From NCBI GenBank assembly GCA_902494935.1, contig CABUVH010000125.1:1-5538 (forward strand): DNA of 5,538 bases, in the 5' to 3' direction. The number at the start of each line of letters is the position of its first letter. Positions within the stretch are counted from its first letter, which is position 1. This stretch comes from an uncultured Collinsella sp. GTDB taxonomy: Bacteria; Actinomycetota; Coriobacteriia; Coriobacteriales; Coriobacteriaceae. The position numbers and the translations under genes were made by a program. Under the pieces are notes generated by a model. That model was not told where the DNA came from. It searched no databases and saw only the letters and a program-made list of their open reading frames with translations. Below, one piece after another: positions 4,477 to 5,538 of the stretch.

Positions 4477-5538
4477 ATGAAGGAGACCGAGAAGATCGAG
4501 ATCATGCACTTCGACCAGGAGGGCTACCTCGAGGACGGCAGGAACGTCTACGAGGCCGGCAAGCGGATGACCGCCCTGGCCGACCGCGTGCACGAGGAGG
4601 GCTACGACGCCGTCTTCCTGATGGGCGTCGGCGGCACCTGGGACGAGTTCATGCAGCTCGAGTACCTCATGAACAAGTTCGGCGACCGCGACCTCGAGGT
4701 CTACCTGATCCACGCCGCCGAGTGGAACGTCATGGGCCACAAGCGCATGACCGACAAGTCCGTCGTGCTGACCGCCTCCGAGTCCGGCACCACCCCCGAG
4801 GTGCTCGAGGCCGTCGGCAAGATGAGGGAGATGGGCGTGCGCGTCTTCGCCATGACCAACCCCGAGGGCAAGATCGGCCAGGCCGTGGGCGCCGAGAACT
4901 GCGTCATGATGGCCTCCGACCACGGCGCCGGCGGCTGCGAGAAGGGCTACTACCTCGCCGACTGCTTCGGCCTGCGCCTGCTCAACCGCCGCGGCTGCTT
5001 CCCCAAGTTCGACCTGTTCATCGAGCAGACGAAGGACGTCTGGAAGGACATGCTCGACATCCGCAAGCGCTTCGAGCCGCGCGCCGAGGAGCTCGCCAGG
5101 AAGTACGCGCTGGCCGACTACACCATGTTCATCGGCTCGGGCGCGCTGTGGGGCGAGACCATCCTGTACTCCATGTGCCTGCTCGAGGAGATGCAGTGGA
5201 AGCGCATCCGCCACATCACCTCGCACGACTTCTTCCACGGCACGCTCGAGCTGCTCGAGCCCGGCGTCCCGGTGTTCCTGTTCATGGGCGAGGACGAGTG
5301 CCGCGCACTCGACGAGCGCGTCCGCGCCTTCCTCACCAGCGGCGTGACCGGCGACGAGGACTACGTCATCATCGACACCGCCGAGTACGCGATCCCGGGC
5401 CTGGACGACGACTTCCGCGTCATCGTGTCGCCCTGGATCCTGTCCGTGCTGACCACCGACCGCCTCGCGCGCAACTACGAGCTGGTCACCAAGCACAACC
5501 TCAAGTACCGCCGCTACTACCACCAGTTCGACTACTAA
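4477..5538 (+). CDS. SIS-domain sugar-phosphate deglycase/isomerase, FrlB/FraB-like
   Basis: This is a 353-residue cytosolic enzyme with two SIS domains. FrlB-type relatives convert phosphorylated Amadori compounds (fructoselysine 6-P, fructose-asparagine 6-P) to glucose 6-P plus the free amine. The ATG at 4477 is chosen because AAAGGAG (4465-4471) lies five bases upstream; the in-frame GTG at 4441 would fall within the leader structure. The first SIS domain (about 40-170) shows GVGGTWDEF and the signature ASESGTTPE (100-108). The second (about 205-330) shows FIGSGALWGE, LLEEMQW with Glu238, and HDFFHGTLELLEPGVP with His254. Their 16-residue spacing equals that of catalytic Glu214 and His230 as I recall them in Salmonella FraB. 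The end, RRYYHQFDY, resembles the FrlB end RRYYGGLVEY. Two deviations are Asp251 where FrlB has Glu and Thr256 where HGP is usual. Only one sense codon (GCA, 5305) does not end in G or C. Exact substrate is unknown; another sugar-amine phosphate is possible. Confidence 0.92.
   Translation: MKETEKIEIMHFDQEGYLEDGRNVYEAGKRMTALADRVHEEGYDAVFLMGVGGTWDEFMQLEYLMNKFGDRDLEVYLIHAAEWNVMGHKRMTDKSVVLTASESGTTPEVLEAVGKMREMGVRVFAMTNPEGKIGQAVGAENCVMMASDHGAGGCEKGYYLADCFGLRLLNRRGCFPKFDLFIEQTKDVWKDMLDIRKRFEPRAEELARKYALADYTMFIGSGALWGETILYSMCLLEEMQWKRIRHITSHDFFHGTLELLEPGVPVFLFMGEDECRALDERVRAFLTSGVTGDEDYVIIDTAEYAIPGLDDDFRVIVSPWILSVLTTDRLARNYELVTKHNLKYRRYYHQFDY

Noticed and set aside
4357..5523. Long minus-strand open frame opposite the SIS-domain gene
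   Set aside because: It is rich in Val, Ala, Leu, Gly, Asp and His with no family motifs. It exists because the + strand gene ends nearly all codons in G or C, which removes stops from the opposite strand.

Overview
The window is a GC-rich bacterial segment with five genes, all on the + strand and with clear purine-rich ribosome binding sites. Gene content and codon style suggest a gut member of the Coriobacteriia (Actinomycetota), most likely Collinsella or a close relative. That assignment rests on remembered family resemblance, not on a search.

Layout. (1) Positions 1-1866 hold the C-terminal three quarters of a xylulose-5-P/fructose-6-P phosphoketolase; about 206 N-terminal residues lie upstream of the window. 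(2) A 342-base gap (1867-2208) carries a perfect 36-bp inverted repeat just after the phosphoketolase stop. It also carries an imperfect hairpin and a likely extended -10 promoter. (3) Positions 2209-4201 form a compact three-gene unit: a 163-residue protein of unknown function, then two different GntR-family regulators with HutC-type UTRA effector domains. The two regulator genes overlap by 16 bases. A rho-independent terminator follows at 4208-4242. (4) A 275-base gap (4202-4476) contains two near-identical GGTATTAA-type direct repeats, a candidate promoter and a leader that can fold on itself. (5) Positions 4477-5538 encode an SIS-domain sugar-phosphate enzyme of the FrlB/FraB deglycase type, ending exactly at the window edge.

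How the genes may work together. UTRA regulators usually sense phosphorylated sugars or amino sugars. FrlB-type enzymes split phosphorylated Amadori compounds such as fructoselysine 6-phosphate into glucose 6-phosphate and the amine. The simplest reading is that one or both regulators control the SIS gene, and probably transport genes beyond the window, through the GGTATTAA repeats. A weaker copy on the other strand in the promoter of the regulator unit would then mean autoregulation. The phosphoketolase is a central-carbon enzyme and need not belong to this regulon.

The most unusual points are the 36-bp perfect palindrome, the almost complete absence of A/T at third codon positions in the SIS gene (one of 353 sense codons), and the self-pairing leader before that gene. 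No transposase, integrase, CRISPR array, tRNA or rRNA is visible.
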